DNA of 6,115 nucleotides, taken from NCBI GenBank assembly GCA_031268255.1, contig JAIRXO010000008.1, forward strand, positions 1 to 6,115, in the 5' to 3' direction. Every line of letters starts with the position of its first letter. Position 1 is the first letter of the stretch. A program made the position numbers and the translations under genes. Source of the stretch: Spirochaetaceae bacterium (GTDB lineage Bacteria > Spirochaetota > Spirochaetia > Treponematales > Breznakiellaceae). Shown here piece after piece: positions 5,874-6,115 of the stretch. The notes beneath the pieces are model-generated. The model had not been told where the DNA came from, did not search any database, and saw nothing but the letters and a program-made list of their open reading frames with translations.

Positions 5874-6115
5874 ATGGCTTGCTTACGTTTGGTTAATATT
5901 CATAAATCCTATGGCGACCAAAAGGTGATTGACGGTATTACCCTTGAGATCCATGAGGGGGAATTTGTCACTCTTTTGGGACCTTCGGGTTGCGGCAAGA
6001 CAACAACGCTTAAGATTATCGCCGGATTTGTGCAGCCCGATGAGGGGGAGGTCTTTTTCGACGACGATCTTATGAACGCTGTTCCTCCCAACAAAAGGTC
6101 CGCTTCCATGTGTTT
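5874..6115 (+). CDS. ABC transporter ATP-binding protein (3' partial)
   Basis: Only the first 80 codons are present; the frame is open at the window end. The product is the ATPase subunit of an ABC transporter, acting at the inner face of the membrane. Visible are the A-loop tyrosine (Y13 in HKSYGD), the Walker A motif GPSGCGKTT (36-44), and LKIIAGFVQPDEGEV (46-60), typical of importer ATPases. AVPPNKR (69-75) resembles the segment before the Q-loop in polyamine (PotA-like) and related iron or sugar importers. The Q-loop, signature motif and Walker B lie beyond the window, so the substrate cannot be named; a PotA-like role is a guess. The gene has its own strong promoter and ribosome site and diverges from aspS. 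It appears less G/C-rich at third positions than the pyr genes, from inspection only. Confidence 0.93.
   Translation, partial: MACLRLVNIHKSYGDQKVIDGITLEIHEGEFVTLLGPSGCGKTTTLKIIAGFVQPDEGEVFFDDDLMNAVPPNKRSASMC

Overview
This window looks like ordinary chromosomal housekeeping DNA from an anaerobic bacterium. No mobile element, CRISPR array, RNA gene or phage sequence is visible. A spirochaete of the Treponema group, perhaps an environmental or gut type that still makes pyrimidines, is my best guess. It rests on the look of the AspRS C-terminus and on the NAD-linked dihydroorotate dehydrogenase. It is inference from memory, not a computed placement.

Bases 1-2757 (+ strand) hold the 3' part of a pyrimidine operon: pyrC (dihydroorotase, 5' end outside the window), pyrK (electron-transfer subunit) and pyrD (class 1B catalytic subunit). 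The genes overlap by 8 and 4 bases. Together they encode two consecutive steps of de novo UMP synthesis, carbamoyl-aspartate to dihydroorotate to orotate. The second step uses an FMN / FAD / [2Fe-2S] chain that delivers electrons to NAD+, so no respiratory quinone is needed.

Bases 2752-5702 (- strand) hold a converging operon: aspS (aspartyl-tRNA synthetase), then two adjacent half-size CHR-family (chromate transporter) membrane proteins. The junctions are tight: TAA directly against ATG, then a 4-base ATGA overlap. The last gene and pyrD converge and share six bases (TTATAA, containing both stop codons), so no terminator can lie between them.

Bases 5703-5873 are the only real intergenic region. 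It is AT-rich and divergent. It carries a strong sigma70-like promoter pointing right, a plausible overlapping promoter pointing left to aspS, a perfect 14-bp palindrome next to the rightward -35 box, and an imperfect stem in the presumed aspS leader.

Bases 5874-6115 (+ strand) are the first 80 codons of an ABC transporter ATPase, cut by the window end.

I found no convincing undescribed system. The points most worth a second look are the divergent control region, the aspS-CHR-CHR operon, the shared stop codons, and AspRS residues that bear on whether the enzyme also charges tRNA-Asn.
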